Shown piece after piece: positions 41,673 to 53,507 of a DNA stretch of 64,000 nt. The DNA comes from Hydrangea macrophylla (lineage: Eukaryota; Streptophyta; Magnoliopsida; Cornales; Hydrangeaceae): positions 83,948,871 to 84,012,870 of the forward strand of contig CM066994.1 in the NCBI GenBank assembly GCA_033977485.1. The letters are read 5' to 3'. How positions within the stretch are numbered: the first letter of the stretch is position 1; each line of letters starts with the position of its first letter. Made by a program: the position numbers and the translations under genes. The notes beneath the pieces are model-generated. The model saw only the letters and a program-made list of their open reading frames with translations. It was not told the origin of the DNA and ran no database searches.

Positions 41673-41965
41673 GGGTTAAATGCATTTTATACCCTCAAAC
41701 TATACCCTATTTAACACTTTGGTCCCTAAACAATTCTTTTTTGCATTTTAGTCCCTTAACTGACATTTTGTGGCTGTTTGCCCTCTCCGTCACTTTTAGC
41801 ATCACTTTTGGCGTCACTAAAAGTGACTTTTTTCGTCACTAAAAGTGACGGAGGGGGTAAGTTGCCACAAAATATTAGTTGAGGGACCAAAATGTGAAAA
41901 ATAATTGTTTATGAACCAAACTGTGAAACGGGGTATAGTGTGAGGGAGCAAAATGCATTTTACCG
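41673..41965. mobile_element. Foldback MITE, probably MULE-type
   Basis: Arms begin GGGTTAAATGCATTTTAT and, inward from the right, CGGTAAAATGCATTTTGCTC. They include CTCA(A/C)ACTATACCC and CACTTTTAG(C/T)…TCACTAAAAGTGA at the centre. Flanks TAAGTTTTT and TAACTTTTA match in seven of nine bases. Confidence 0.68.
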
Positions 41966-42316
41966 TAACTTTTATGTTTGTAATTAAGGAGGAGGTTTAT
42001 TTATGCATTCTAGGTGTATTTAGCAGTACTCTTTTTATTTGATTTTTATCATTATTATCTTTCCACCATTTATTAATTCCCTTCCATACCAATTTCTTCT
42101 TTGTACTTCTTTTGCTTGATTATTTATCCAAAAATGTGTATCATGCATCGATAAAATTTTAATTTACAATAAAAGTGTCGTTTGGTGTTTGGAGTTTTGA
42201 GTTTTAATATATACACTTTCTTATTTTAATTATGTAGTGTCGTTTGGTTCTTGGAGTTTTGAGTTTCAGCTTTTATTGTTCTGATTCTTCTGAATGTGTT
42301 ACGTGTAGCAACCCAG

Positions 42317-42598
42317 GTGTTTTTGCCTCCCCTGAAGTTTGATCGTAATACACATACCTTCCCTTACGTTTTAGGAATCTCATCTACTTCACTTATTTTT
42401 GAATTTTAGTATCATCTACTTGCCTTATTTTTGGAATTTACTATCAGTTTGCCACCTCCCTTTAACAAATCCTTAGAAAATTTAAGGGAATCTAACACTA
42501 AAACTCAAAAAAAAAGGGAGGTAAGTGAGATTCCTAAAACGGAAGGGGAGGTATGTGTATTAAGGCCAAACCTCAAGGGAGGTAAGTGATATTTACCC
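42317..42598. mobile_element. Foldback MITE
   Basis: Left arm (42326-42392: CCTCCCCTGAAGTTT, AATACACATACCTTCCCTTA, TTTTAGGAATCTCA) pairs with the right arm at 42514-42585. Outer bases on the right read TATTTACCCTA. It lies about 150 bp upstream of the invertase start, in the former promoter region. Confidence 0.72.
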
Positions 42599-42749
42599 TA
42601 TAATATTAGTACTCTTGTATTTGAATATGAAGGAAATGTAACTTTGAATTCACAATTAGTTGACCAATATGAAAGAAATATAAACTGAAGCTCACAGTTG
42701 AAAACTTGTTCTTGACCAATACAGTTTTGTAGATGCATTCCTGTTGAGA

Positions 42750-42930
42750 ATGAAGAAGAAGAGAGAGAGGCTATCTGTTATTTTTCTTCATCTGTTATAC
42801 TTGGTGCTGGTCGGCCATGGAGTTGAATTTGGAAGCTCTCATCCGATTCACAGAAAATCTCAATCTATTCCAACCGAGCAGCATTACAGGACTTCCTATC
42901 ATTTCCAGCCTTCCAAAAACTGGATGAATG
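42750..42930 (+). pseudogene. Invertase exon 1
   Basis: ATG at 42750 is the first methionine of a Lys/Arg-rich n-region followed by a hydrophobic core, a normal secretory signal. The exon ends within the beta-fructosidase motif at …NWMN, with a phase-1 GT donor at 42931. No lesion is visible in this exon. Confidence 0.88.
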
Positions 42931-43067
42931 GTATTTTTTTGACAGTCTTCTGAACTTAATCCCACTTCAATTAAATTCCTTCTTTCTTTAATGGGCTGGT
43001 TCTAATTCATCTAACATGTTTTTTTTTTGGTTGAAATTATAGGCAACTGGGTGCTGCTAATCTAAAG

Positions 43068-43076
43068 ATCCTAATG
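43068..43076 (+). pseudogene. Invertase 9-nt mini-exon
   Basis: ATCCTAATG between TCTAAAG and GTAACA. It supplies Asp-Pro-Asn of the NDPNG motif, one of the smallest exons known in plants and conserved in acid invertases. Flanking AG and GT are intact. Confidence 0.88.
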
Positions 43077-43602
43077 GTAACAGTTGATCAAATCTCTATA
43101 TATTACTATCAGATTTCATTAGTTTAGATTCATGTTGCTATTATAGTATATGGATTACCGTGCAACTCTGAAGTATTCCTGAGTCAAGAATCGAGTCAAG
43201 AACCACCTAATTTGTGTCTCTCAATTTTGACTATAGCCTAGATGTACATACATTATAATCATGAAACTTGTAAGCTCAAGCTGGAAAGGAGCAAATACAA
43301 TTGTGGGTAGTTTGCTAGAAAGTAGCTTGGATTAGAGAAATTTCTTTTTCTTTAAATTCTTCATATATATATATAAAAATATATATATATATATTTTTTT
43401 AAATTCTTACTCTTTTCTCCTCTTTTTTTGGGTCATTGAATATCCGGTTCTGAAGGTACATTTTAAGGAAAGGCATGCCAAAGTTTTAGAAGAGGGTTTA
43501 AAATTTCGATCTTGAAAAGAAGTAACAAGTAGTTGAACTTGTTTCAGGTAAGTTATTAATTTTGTGCATTTTGGCCTAATAAAATCTGTCTATCCCTTCC
43601 AG

Positions 43603-44210
43603 GACCAATGTACTACAAAGGAGTTTACCATCTTTTTTATCAATACAATCCATATGGTGCAGTATGGGGTAACATTGTGTGGGCTCATTCAGTATCATAT
43701 GATCTTGTCAATTGGGTTCACCTTGATCATGCTATTTTTCCGACGGGACCTTTTGACATCAACGGTTGTTGGTCTGGTTCTGCTACCATCCTTCCAGGGA
43801 ACAAACCTGTCATCGTGTATACAAGCATAGATACTGAAAACCAACAAGTTCAGAACTTGGCAATGCCCAAAAATTTATCTGATCCAGTGAAATCGCCTCA
43901 AAATCCTCTAATGGCTCCTATTGATGGGATTGATCCAAATCTATTTAGAGACCCGACAACTGCATGGCTTGGGCATGATAAAGTATGGAGGTTAATTATC
44001 GGAAGCCAGAAAAACGGTCATGGAATTGCAATTCTGTATCGAAGTAATAATTTCGTTAACTGGACAAGGAGGGAGAATTTTCTGCATTCATCAAATAAGA
44101 CTGAAATGTGGAAATGCCCAGATTTTTACCCGGTTAGTGCTAACGGGAAAAGTGGACTGGACACATCTGTGCAAAGTGGATCTATCAAGCATGTGCTTAA
44201 GGCAAGTTTC
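43603..44210 (+). pseudogene. Invertase exon 3, first part
   Basis: It starts GACCAATGTACTAC after a CTTCCAG acceptor and reads open for 203 codons to KHVLKASF. The glutamate of the MWECPD motif is replaced by lysine (TGGAAATGCCCA at about 44109), a single G-to-A change at the acid/base catalyst. WGN, WSGSAT and RDP motifs are intact. It ends at the GTTTC duplicated by the Copia insertion. Confidence 0.9.
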
Positions 44211-44697
44211 TGTTGGAATTATTGGCCTCTTATTTGGTTATTGGGCCTTTTATCTCAAAAAGATTTAAACAATGTCATTTACATTGATGTGATTACTATC
44301 CTCTATTAAAAATATGGTCGTTGGAGGCTATTAAATCCTGTATTAAAAATATGGCCGTTGGAGGTTATTAAATTTGTTTTAATAAAATGACCGTTGGGAA
44401 GTTTATCTACTATAAATAGCATTCTCTCTTTTCATTTTATACACAGAAAATTCCTCTCTTTTATATTTCTTCAAAAAAAATCCATTTTCATTATTTTGGA
44501 GTAATTCTGAGCACTCATATATTCTTCCAATTCGAGTGCACGTTTGGAAGAAACTGATTGCTGAATCCTGGAGAGCATAGCGCTGTGACCTTGTGCATCG
44601 AGTCATTGACTCCGAGGGGCGGAATTGTTCTTAAGGACAGTGCTAACGTAGCATGCCTCAATCAGTATCATAGCCGTATCCTTCCAATTTTCCAACA
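44211..44697 (+). repeat. 5' LTR of the Copia element
   Basis: It has a TATA box at 44408-44417 (CTACTATAAATAGC) about 200 bp from the start, followed by a CT-rich initiation region. Three AATATGG(T/C)CGTTGG-type units precede it, forming a small U3 repeat. Confidence 0.92.
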
Positions 44698-47234
44698 ATC
44701 TTAAGAACAAATCGGATGCTGCTATGATCGTCGCGAAATGTCTACCCAACATTTGTTAAAAAGACTATTGATCCGGTAATATTTTCCTAATCTACAAACC
44801 TTCCAACAATTCATAAATTCAGTAAAGTTTATGAAAATTAATTGGGCAACAAGTATGTTATATGTGTTATATGTAAATATATGTATGCACATTATTTTAT
44901 ATTTACATATGAGTAGATATTAATGTGTATGGACATATAGATGGATATATATATATATGGGAAATTTTTCTTGCCCATGCTAGGCCATGGATGTTTCCCA
45001 CATACCTGTTTTATTTATAATGTATTATACATATCATATTGTATTTGAATATGTGGCAATATTATGGGTATACTGCTTGTAATTTAAACATTCTCTGAAG
45101 AGCTTGATTTGTGAATGTGCTCATGTCATGTGTTTTTCACTTATATAAGAAAAGTTTTAAATGTTGCTTACTCACACCGTACTTTATATTAGTGCTATAC
45201 TTATTACTTATTGCTTGTTGCTATTGCAAACTACATACTTACAGGGGGGCACTAGGCGTGTGCAGTGTGTGCTTAACTATTATATGGTATGGAGTGGAAA
45301 TTATTATTTTTCAATATAAGCATTAGGGGTTGCACCATGTAAAGCCATAAAATTGTATACCATGTGTGTCATCTTTGGCCATGGTTGTCTTTAGTGAGCA
45401 GTGGTGTGATCATATATCCTTATATATATTGAGTATGAGATTTATCGGGTATGGTTGGTTTAGTCGTGAGCCCACATACTATTTTAACCCAATAACTTTG
45501 ACTTACAGTATTTTATTTATTTGAGACCCAATTGCGATGATTCAAATATTTTGGGGTTATAAATTTTAGTACTAAGTTATATTTTTAATTGGGTGACATG
45601 GTATTAGCCACTCATTTATTGGAAGGTTACATTTAGTGAAGTGGTATTCCCATAACATTTGATATGCACTTACTCTAGTAAGGCCCTTGAATTACTACAA
45701 TTGTTTATTCATTTAATTTTTGAACTGGGTACAAGAATTTAATATGGTCATTAGAGTTCTTATGGACCAGCGCTAGTTTTAAATTTGTAATTTTGGTTTT
45801 GGAAAAAGAAAGTGACTGGGATACTTAAAAATCTGGACAAGATCTAAAGCTACTATGTGTCTACTGTTTATAAATAGGCAAGAATACAATTTGATTTTAT
45901 TTATAAAAAATAAAAAAAATAAAAAAAAAAACCGAAAAGAAAAGGAGAATAGCATATAAATTTTGTTAGTTTAGTATCTATCATACCTTTTTGGTTCGAG
46001 AGAGGTCCAGATATATGTGCTTCACTTACAAGCTATTTTAATTTTAAAAAAATCTGATAGTTCTATCAGGGTATTATAGAGTGTGTTTAATGGTTGTTAA
46101 TTTGGTGTCATTAATTTGCACATAATGGATTGTAAGTTACTATCTATTATAATCAATGAGCTATAAGTTATTGTTCCAAAGTAGCTTTGTGAATAATGCT
46201 TGTAGTTTGAGCATTGGCTGAGAGTATGCAATGTGAATTGTCCATAAATATTATAAATACAAGTTTGTCAAATATTTTATTAGCATTTCCCGTGCAATAG
46301 TCCCAGGTTTTAATGATGAATGCATATTATATTTAAATAGCCGTTTGTTTGGTCTGTTACAATCTGCTAGTCATGTGTATCGAGTGATGACTGATGACTC
46401 TTAAGGTATTATGTTAACAGTTATACATCAATTCTTTAGAATAAAAAAAAAACCATGTATGTAGGGCTTTGATTTTTTGTGTCAAAGTATGTTCTGGAAA
46501 AGAGATAATTTTAGGTGACACATGTTCTCTTTAAACTTATACAGATCTGATAACTCTTGACTCATGATATTTAATTTGTTCAAGGTATAGTTAAGATGGT
46601 TAGATAGCTATACATTGTCTTCTAGAATTATTTAATTGGAAAAGTGGGAAAAATAGATTGGCTATTAAGAGCATAAATCATGGAGTGGTGAAGTTAATCC
46701 AATGATAGTTAAATGTTACATGAGATATATGCTTAGTGTTACATGCCTTTATGTTATGAGTTATGTGGATAAAGACATAGTGGGGGTTAGAAAATTTGAT
46801 TTTCTTTTAGTATGACAATTTGTGCTTACTAAGTCTTTATTTTGAGCATAATCAAGCTTAGAATTATTTGATGTGTTGATACTTTTCTACCTACGATAAT
46901 TTCCCAAAAGTATTGATGTAGTGGCCCGCATGTTATGCATTTCTTTCTTATGAAAAGAGAAATTGAGATACATAAGTTTTTTCACATGAAAGAATTTTGG
47001 TGCAAAAAAGTAATTTTATTTTAGCAAAACTCTATGTTCAGTTGGTGGGATATGTGAATTTTGCAGCCTAATGTACGAGTTTTACTCGGAATATTTTGAA
47101 AAGATTTGAGTAAATTGGCTTCTCAAATAACTTAGTGATGAAGCATTTTTCGTTGAGTCTTGCTTCAACTTTTTATAATTGAATATATTATATATGTCCA
47201 ATGTGGCCTAATATTTATTCCAAGAAATTAATTT
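44698..47234 (+). other. Internal region of the Copia element, non-coding
   Basis: AT-rich DNA without recognisable gag, protease or integrase motifs. Short frames are random. TA microsatellites occur near 44946-44958. It may derive from host sequence or from complete decay of the original genes. Confidence 0.6.
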
Positions 47235-47720
47235 TTGAAAAATGTTGTATACTCGGAGATAAGGAATAAATTATTTTTGAAAATATATTGCATACTTCAA
47301 AATTCGAAAGATATGAAATTTTGGTTTTTTCAAGGCCAAATTTTAGCCAAATTTTTTGGGGGAGAAAAGTATGTATTTTCAAAAATCAATAATGCAAATT
47401 GGATTTCGGATTCAGATAAGACGAATTCTATGAGTGAATTTGTTTTTTCACTTAGTGGAGGTGTAGTATCTTGGAAGTCGTCCAAGCAAACTTGCACAAC
47501 TAAGTCAATGATGGAATATGAGTTTGTAGCTTTTGAGAAAGTTAATTTTGAGGCTGGGTGGCTTAAAAGCTTCTTAGCAGATATTCCTATTTGGAATAAA
47601 CATTGAGATAGTCAGGCTGTAAAAGCCTGAGCTATGAAAAAGTCCTATAAAGACAAGAGTAGGCATATAAGCCTAAGTCATAATATTGTGAGAGAGCTGT
47701 TTGAGATAAAGTTTTTCTCT
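47235..47720 (+). pseudogene. Copia RNase H relic
   Basis: The frame reads NANWISDSDKTNSMSEFVFS, GGGVVSWKSSKQTCTTKSMM, EYEFVAFEKVNFEAGWLKSF and LADIP. After an in-frame stop near 47605 it continues DSQAVKA, a further stop and KDKSRHI. These are the canonical blocks of Ty1/Copia RNase H in order. Several conserved residues are altered and the frame is stopped, so it is inactive. Confidence 0.88.
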
Positions 47721-48395
47721 TAATTTTGTAAGGCCAGAAGTGAGTTTGGTTGATACTTTAACAATACCACTAGGGAGAAAACTAGTGTATGAAACATCGA
47801 GGGGAATGGGGCTTATGCCTATAACAAAAATCAACAATGATGGTAACCCAACCTATGTAATTGGAGAACCCAAGAAATAAGTTCATATGGGTAATAACAA
47901 GTCATTGGTTGATTTGAGATGCACTATAATTTGATTATCTTGTTGTCCATTCCTATGGTGTATAGTGCAATTGCAATGAGAAAGGTTGAGTTAAACTCTT
48001 AATGAATTCCATAGTCCATACTGAATGGATGGTATGTTTAATTGCAATGCATACTTGATGGATTCACCTATATAAGTGTGAAAGTGGGCCGCTTTCTATG
48101 AAAATGTAGGCAAGTTTTCTAGAGCACTTATGAAAATTCAGGACTGGCGCAGGGCCTAGAGGTGCCACACCGATTAGAGTTGCTCAGAATTTGAGGAATT
48201 AATGTGGGTATAAGACGATTGGTTTACGTTAAGGGATTCTGGTTCATAGAAATTTTATTTCACCAAATTCCTGTAAGTCACTTCTTATATTCCTAGGGAC
48301 TGGTTCATAGCCCTAAAGGCACCAGTTTTGATGCATTGAATTCTCTTGCTCCATTCTTTTTATTTGTTGTTTAAAATTTTGAAATAGGGCGGGAT

Positions 48396-48883
48396 TGTTG
48401 GAATTATTGGCCTCTTATTTGGTTATTGGGCCTTTTATTTCAAAAAGATTTAAACAATGTCATTTACATTGATGTGATTACTATCCTCTATTAAAAATAT
48501 GGTCATTGGAGGCTATTAAATCCTGTATTAAAAATATGGCCGTTGGAGGTTATTAAATTTGTTTTAATAAAATGACCGTTGGGAAGTTTATCTACTATAA
48601 ATAGCATTCTCTCTTTTCATTTTATACACAGAAAATTCCTCTCTTTTATATTTCTTCAAAAAAAAATCCATTTTCATTATTTTGGAGTAATTCTGAGCAC
48701 TCATATATTCTTCTAATTCGAGTGCACGTTTGGAAGAAACTGATTGCTGAATCCTGGAGAGCATAGCGCTGTGACCTTGTGCATCGAGTCATTGACTCCG
48801 AGGGGCGGAATTGTTCTTAAGGACAGTGCTAACGTAGCATGCCTCAATCAGTATCATAGCCGTATCCTTCCAATTTTCCAACA
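48396..48883 (+). repeat. 3' LTR of the Copia element
   Basis: It matches the 5' LTR across its whole length, including the TATA box (about 48594) and the small AATATGG repeats. Ends are TGTTGG and CCAACA. Confidence 0.92.
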
Positions 48884-48888
48884 GTTTC

Positions 48889-49090
48889 AACCGCCATGAC
48901 TACTATATAATTGGAAACTATGAGCCCAAAGGAGATAGATATACAGTTGAGACTGATTTTATGGATGGGGATTTGCAATTGAGGTATGACTATGGGAAAT
49001 TCTATGCTTCCAAGACATTTTTTGATAGTGCAGAAAAGAGGAGAGGGCTAGATAAATGAATCTGATGGCGAATCAGTTGACGTCATGAAG
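48889..49090 (+). pseudogene. Invertase exon 3, second part
   Basis: It resumes NRHDYYIIGNYEPKGDRYTV directly after the second GTTTC, then LRYDYGKFYASKTFFDSAEK. After RR a short deletion shifts the frame and a TGA follows at 49057. The other frame then reads INESDGESVDVMK up to a GT donor at 49091. Intron sequence follows, but no later exon was found. Confidence 0.88.
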
Positions 49091-49650
49091 GTAATTTAAC
49101 AGTTCATTATGATAATTAGTAGGATGTAAAGGAAAGGAAAGGAAATGATAATATTAGTCAAGGGAAGAAAGAGAAGACAAGATCGTGTTAGTTTATTATT
49201 GTTTGGATTACTGAGGAGGGAAAAGAAAGGGTAGTGGTAAGTCCCCCACATTTGTTTGCGTTAGATAATGGATAGAAAAGAAAGGAAAATGACGTTTTAT
49301 TATGTTAGTGAAAAAGGCATTACAAAAATTTGTTTTAAACACGGAGTCAAAATGGTAAGCACAAACTATTTCGTCTCCCTTGTGGAAGGAAACCAAATGA
49401 GGCTTTGAAGGGATAACGAATCCTTCCTATACCTCATTTTCTTTCTCAGTTTTAAACAAAACATGTTATAAGTACTCCACATGTTTTCTTTCTTTTCTTT
49501 TCCTTGTAATTTCCTCAATCCTAATGCAGACTAGCTAAGATTGGGGTGCCATTATGCCAATGTAGGAAAACTTATCTAATCACCTTTCATAGAATTTGGA
49601 TTAGCCTTCTGTTGTGCGAGTGGGTGTGGACACTGCCGGAAGGTCTGACC
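49091..49650. other. Intron remnant or intergenic DNA
   Basis: GGAAAGGAAAGGAAATGATAAT near 49130 and TTTCTTTCTTTTCTTTTCCTT near 49490 could be arms of an old foldback. No invertase exon (for example the usual Trp-Ala-Gly-containing start) is visible. Confidence 0.4.
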
Positions 49651-49654
49651 TTCT

Positions 49655-50165
49655 TTTGAGGGACTTTTCTGGACCTAGGATCTCTACGTTTTATTTTCTT
49701 TTTAAAGGGAAAGAGTCGCCACTTAATATTTAGGAAAAATAAGAAACCATTTTAAAAGGAACTGATCTTTTGCGAAACCAGAAATTACTAGGTCCGGGGA
49801 TTATGGAATGAGAGAGGAAGGAGCCCGGTGAAGACTTAAAGACATTATCTCTCATCCTATCACATGATAGGCCTCTACTCACCATCTTTTTATTCAATTC
49901 ATAAACTCTCATGTGTCCCAAATATACATAGGTATACTATATTGCATAAGTAAGTTGAAAGGGGTGTAAGATTGCTAAAAGAGGCATACAAAACAATATA
50001 AGTGAAATAGCATACGACATGACATGCAAAAGGAGCAAGTAAGCTTACCGGGATCCAGTTGCGATCGGAAAACATGCAATGCATGCACAAAAGAGAAATC
50101 CTAAGAAAAGTCCAGTTAGCAAGTAAGCATTTAAGGAAGACTCCTAATCTAAGGTGTCACGCATG
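49655..50165. mobile_element. Possible LTR-retrotransposon fragment
   Basis: GAGTCGCCACTTAATATTT followed by AAGAAACCATTTTAAAAGGA is a phrase I associate with plant LTR-element leaders. No LTR ends, primer site or domains were found, so the assignment is weak. Confidence 0.3.
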
Positions 50166-50399
50166 AAGGTTGTAAAATTAATAGAAAATGATAAATGATG
50201 AAAAGAAGTAGTAGGATAGAAGACCCACATTGAGTGCACTACAAAACAAAGGGGTTAGTCCACATGTATTAATATAAATAACCATGAATAACTATATTTG
50301 ATTCAAGAAATATTCGATGCTACTATCATGAAAGTCGAAACGTCTCAATATAGTTTGAATGCTACATTTTATTAATTTAAATTTATTAAAAAAAAATGA

Positions 50400-53120
50400 A
50401 GGGTTGATATGTATTTTTTTTATATAGAATAACAGGCCCGCGAATGTGTCAAATAGTGTATCTGATATTAAAATTAAGTACCCGGGGCATAAGTACCCTT
50501 TGGGTTAGCCATTTTAGTGGTTTGAGTTACATTCTGGGCTCATATGAGTCTCTTTTGTGAGCCCATAAAAAGAAAAACGGGATTTACATATGTGTGTAGA
50601 TGTGTGCGGGTATGTGTGTTAGTATGTACGGGTGTGTGTGTTAATATACTAATAGGTTAGGTGTGCATCTTGTATACTTACATAATAAAATAATAGGGGT
50701 TAGGAATCCCTTTCCTTTACACAGCCGCAATTGAGAGAGACAGAGAGAAAGAGAGAGAAGAGAAAGAAGAGAAGAAAAGGGAGAAGAAAGGAGAAGGGTC
50801 TAGGGTTCGTGGGCACGTGGGAAATCGCGAAGCATTCGTGGTGGTTGATTTTTGATCAACGAGGTGAGTTAAATTTTGTGTATCCGAGTATATATATACA
50901 CGTATGTATATATGTATATGAGAGTAAATTAAAGTAGTACATGTTTAATTTAATTGTTAGGGTTAAATCTTTGTAATGGATACACGCTATTATTGAAGTA
51001 ATTTAGATAGTTTCTTTCCCCTTCGTGTGACTTTGCGATCATGACATTAGGGTATTCGAAAGGGTTAGGTGAATCATTAGTTTGATAAAAACCATATGTG
51101 AAATATTCATGTTTGTTAGGAAATATATGTGAAATTCGTTTTATTTGTAATTCACACAGTTGCAGAAACTTTACAAAATTATTAGAAAATCGTGGCTTTG
51201 AATTTGAACATTCTGTCCGCGTGTCTCATGTAAAGCGTGATTCTGCACGTTTTTCGACTATTGGTATTCTTCATGATTCTGCACCGTTTGGGCAGAAATT
51301 GAAGATTTCAGTAGCAGTTTTTAGTATATTAAAATGTACGAAATTGGAGAAATATGATTCGTTGTGTTATTTTTTTATTCATTCGTTTGACTTAACGAAA
51401 ATTACTTAGAGATACATGAATTCTCATATAATGTTGATAAAAAATAAAGGGTAATAGTCATTAACGTTGAGTCCGATGAAAATATTGTGGAACGACTGTT
51501 ATAATACTTTACGATATGAGAATTTGAATTTTTATTATGGGTTTCATGTAGGCTAATTTTGAATGTTGGGTTGAGATTATTGTACCTGAAATAACTGACC
51601 TTATTGTGTGGTCATTTTGATAAAAAGGAGTAAATTAGATACGTTGAATAGTACATTGGGAATCTTGTAATTTGATTGGAAATTATTGAGGGAAGAATTG
51701 TTATGGGTTAATTGATAAAACCCTTTATTGTAAGAAATTGGAATACATCTAAAAGTTAGAAATGTGATTGGATGATAAGACGGAACTATTTGATAAACGT
51801 GAAATTCACAATTATTGGGGATAATACGAACGATAAGTGATAATTGCAACATAGTTCTTTAGTGCTCACCGCTCCCCGTTGTTGTGTTATTGTTTTTGGT
51901 AGCTCGCACTCTTTTGCCAGTGGCTTCGTGATCAAACTGGCTTAAGACTTGTGGAGTGTACTTTTTGCCAGTGGCTTCGTGATCAAGCTGGCCTAAGCCT
52001 TATGCTCGGCTTATATTGTATAGACGTCTTGACATATTGACCAGCCGTCCGTTGTGTATACCTGGTTTGGTTGATACCCCAACCAAATTGGCACCGGAGT
52101 GGGTGTTGGTAGTATGTCCGGGCACACATGGGATATATGTGTGGGCTGTATCATGGAGGGTGGCCAAGTGGTGAACCTAGGGAACACAAAGATAATTAAA
52201 GGCTAATAAATAATGACAATAGAGTATTTCATAAGACTGATAAGTTTGGAATAATGAATGCGACGTTTAAGTTAGAATGTGGAAATGTTGTTTACTGACT
52301 TATTTGCTTGGTTTGTGATAACTATATATTACAGGATGGTGGGTCCACTAACTTTTATGCAGGGCTGACTCACCATAGATATCCGACCGGTAAGTATTCA
52401 GTTGTGTTTATTCAGGGTTGGAGCCACTGCCACCACATTGAAGGAAACTACCGCTTGTCCTGAAGTGTGAGTGGAACTACTCTCTTGCCCAATAAATTTC
52501 TTATTTTGCGGTGTGGTATTCTAAGGGACTGTGTGTTATCCCTAAGACTTCGTTATTATGTTATTTATTTAACTCACACCAGTACTGTGTGTACTGACCC
52601 GTGTGATTTTATCACTGGGTGCGTTCTTCGTGGAGCGTAGCCGGGTTCTTATTTTCAGGAATAGTTCGTGTTAGCGGTTGGAGTATATTTTGTGATTCAG
52701 AGATCTACGAGTGGATTTTAATTGTTATTTATTTTGCTTCGTGATCTTGATTTATTTATTTCTTGGCATTGTGGGCCATGTTGTATTTTATTATTTTGGG
52801 GTTATGGGACGATTGTAGTAGCTCTGATTCAAGTTTTGTAAAAATGTGGATTTCTTATTTTGTCATGGCAACAGAATTCTCTTTATTATTGTTAATTGTA
52901 GTTTAGAATTTTATCATGGAGATCTCAATGAAAATGATTATTTTTTTTTTGTTACTTAAAGTTTGTGAATTATTTTAAAGAGGAACATTTTTCAGCAAAG
53001 TTTACTATTTCAAATGTGTGACAAGTTGATTGTTTTTCACTCTCAGATTTTTGGGCAATTAAATACTGGTTGGGATATTATTGAATGGGTATTTGGTTGT
53101 CTGAAAATTGGGGTGTGACA
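50400..53120 (+). mobile_element. Gypsy-type LTR, probably solo or truncated
   Basis: It ends TTGGGGTGTGACA at 53120, a common plant Gypsy LTR terminus. Upstream, TATACTTACATAATAAAATAA (about 50673) precedes a GA-rich leader (50735-50800) as in LTR promoters. A 64-bp unit TTTTGCCAGTGGCTTCGTGATC is duplicated at about 51911 and 51965. The start cannot be fixed and there is no clear coding sequence. Frames within it (50731-51852) are not supported as genes. Confidence 0.55.
51911..52010 (+). repeat. Short tandem duplication in the LTR
   Basis: TTTTGCCAGTGGCTTCGTGA with TCAA(A/G)CTGGC(T/C)TAAG occurs twice about 54 bases apart. This kind of repeat is frequent in R/U5 of large Gypsy LTRs. Confidence 0.7.
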
Positions 53121-53124
53121 TGTG

Positions 53125-53400
53125 CCCTGACATCACGTAGTATCTCCAGTGACTCCTCCTCCATATGTTTCAATGTATCCTCCCGGTAGATAGCCTCTCG
53201 ACGGAGCATATCTGGATCCTCAATCCCAAGAATGTGCAAGTCATACCATAGATTCAGCTCAAGTGGCTATAGCCCTCTAGCGAACTCTCAGCGAATAGCA
53301 TGATGGGTAAGCTGGATCTATATGACCCTCATATGCCCAGTTTCCTCCAAACTCATTTGGGACGAATGTAGGTGCTATGCTACATGAAAAAAGAAACTAT
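53125..53400 (-). pseudogene. Coding relic after the primer site, probably gag start region
   Basis: On the minus strand about 53352 downward reads FVPNEFGGNWAYEGHIDPAY, then stops. A neighbouring frame gives LELNLWYDLHILGIEDPDML and REAIYREDTLKHMEEESLEI up to the edge of the plus-strand LTR. Its place after an LTR end and a tRNA-Met primer site suggests the start of a retrotransposon polyprotein, but I do not recognise a gag family. Two stops and a frame change make it non-functional. Confidence 0.45.
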
Positions 53401-53495
53401 CTAATATCAGATCTAAACTCTGAAACTCATATCCTGAAATCTTAAAGCCTAAGTACTAAATGTATAGGACATCAGTGAGCATAGCTAAACCTAAA

Positions 53496-53507
53496 GCTCT
53501 AATACCA
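53496..53507 (-). other. tRNA-Met type primer-binding site
   Basis: On the minus strand TGGTATTAGAGC, one base from the widespread plant TGGTATCAGAGC (initiator tRNA-Met). It lies six bases after an LTR terminus ending CCGTGACA at 53514. Confidence 0.72.

Larger units (their letters stand above)
44211..48883 (+). mobile_element. Non-autonomous Copia element inside invertase exon 3
   Basis: 4673 bp with LTRs of 487 and 488 bp, flanked by identical GTTTC at 44206-44210 and 48884-48888. LTRs run TGTTGGAATTATTGG to CCAATTTTCCAACA and differ by eye at three substitutions and one A-run length change (about 0.6%). A polypurine-like AAATAGGGCGGGAT precedes the 3' LTR. Internally only a decayed Copia RNase H is recognisable (about 47235-47700). 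Gag, protease, integrase and reverse transcriptase were not found. No standard primer site follows the 5' LTR. The insertion is recent although the body is coding-dead. Confidence 0.93.
42750..49090 (+). pseudogene. Cell-wall invertase gene, interrupted and truncated
   Basis: This relic encodes an acid beta-fructofuranosidase (GH32) that would cleave apoplastic sucrose. Pieces: exon 1 42750-42930, mini-exon 43068-43076, exon 3 split as 43603-44210 and 48889-49090. Exon 1 gives a signal peptide (hydrophobic FLHLLYLVLVG) and YHFQPSKNWMN. The mini-exon supplies DPN, as in plant acid invertases. Exon 3 has [29 protein letters not shown] and CPDF. The proline in that motif indicates the cell-wall rather than the vacuolar type. 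A Copia element splits exon 3. A small deletion/frameshift after KRR gives a stop at 49057-49059. The later exons were not found before 50 kb. Confidence 0.92.
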
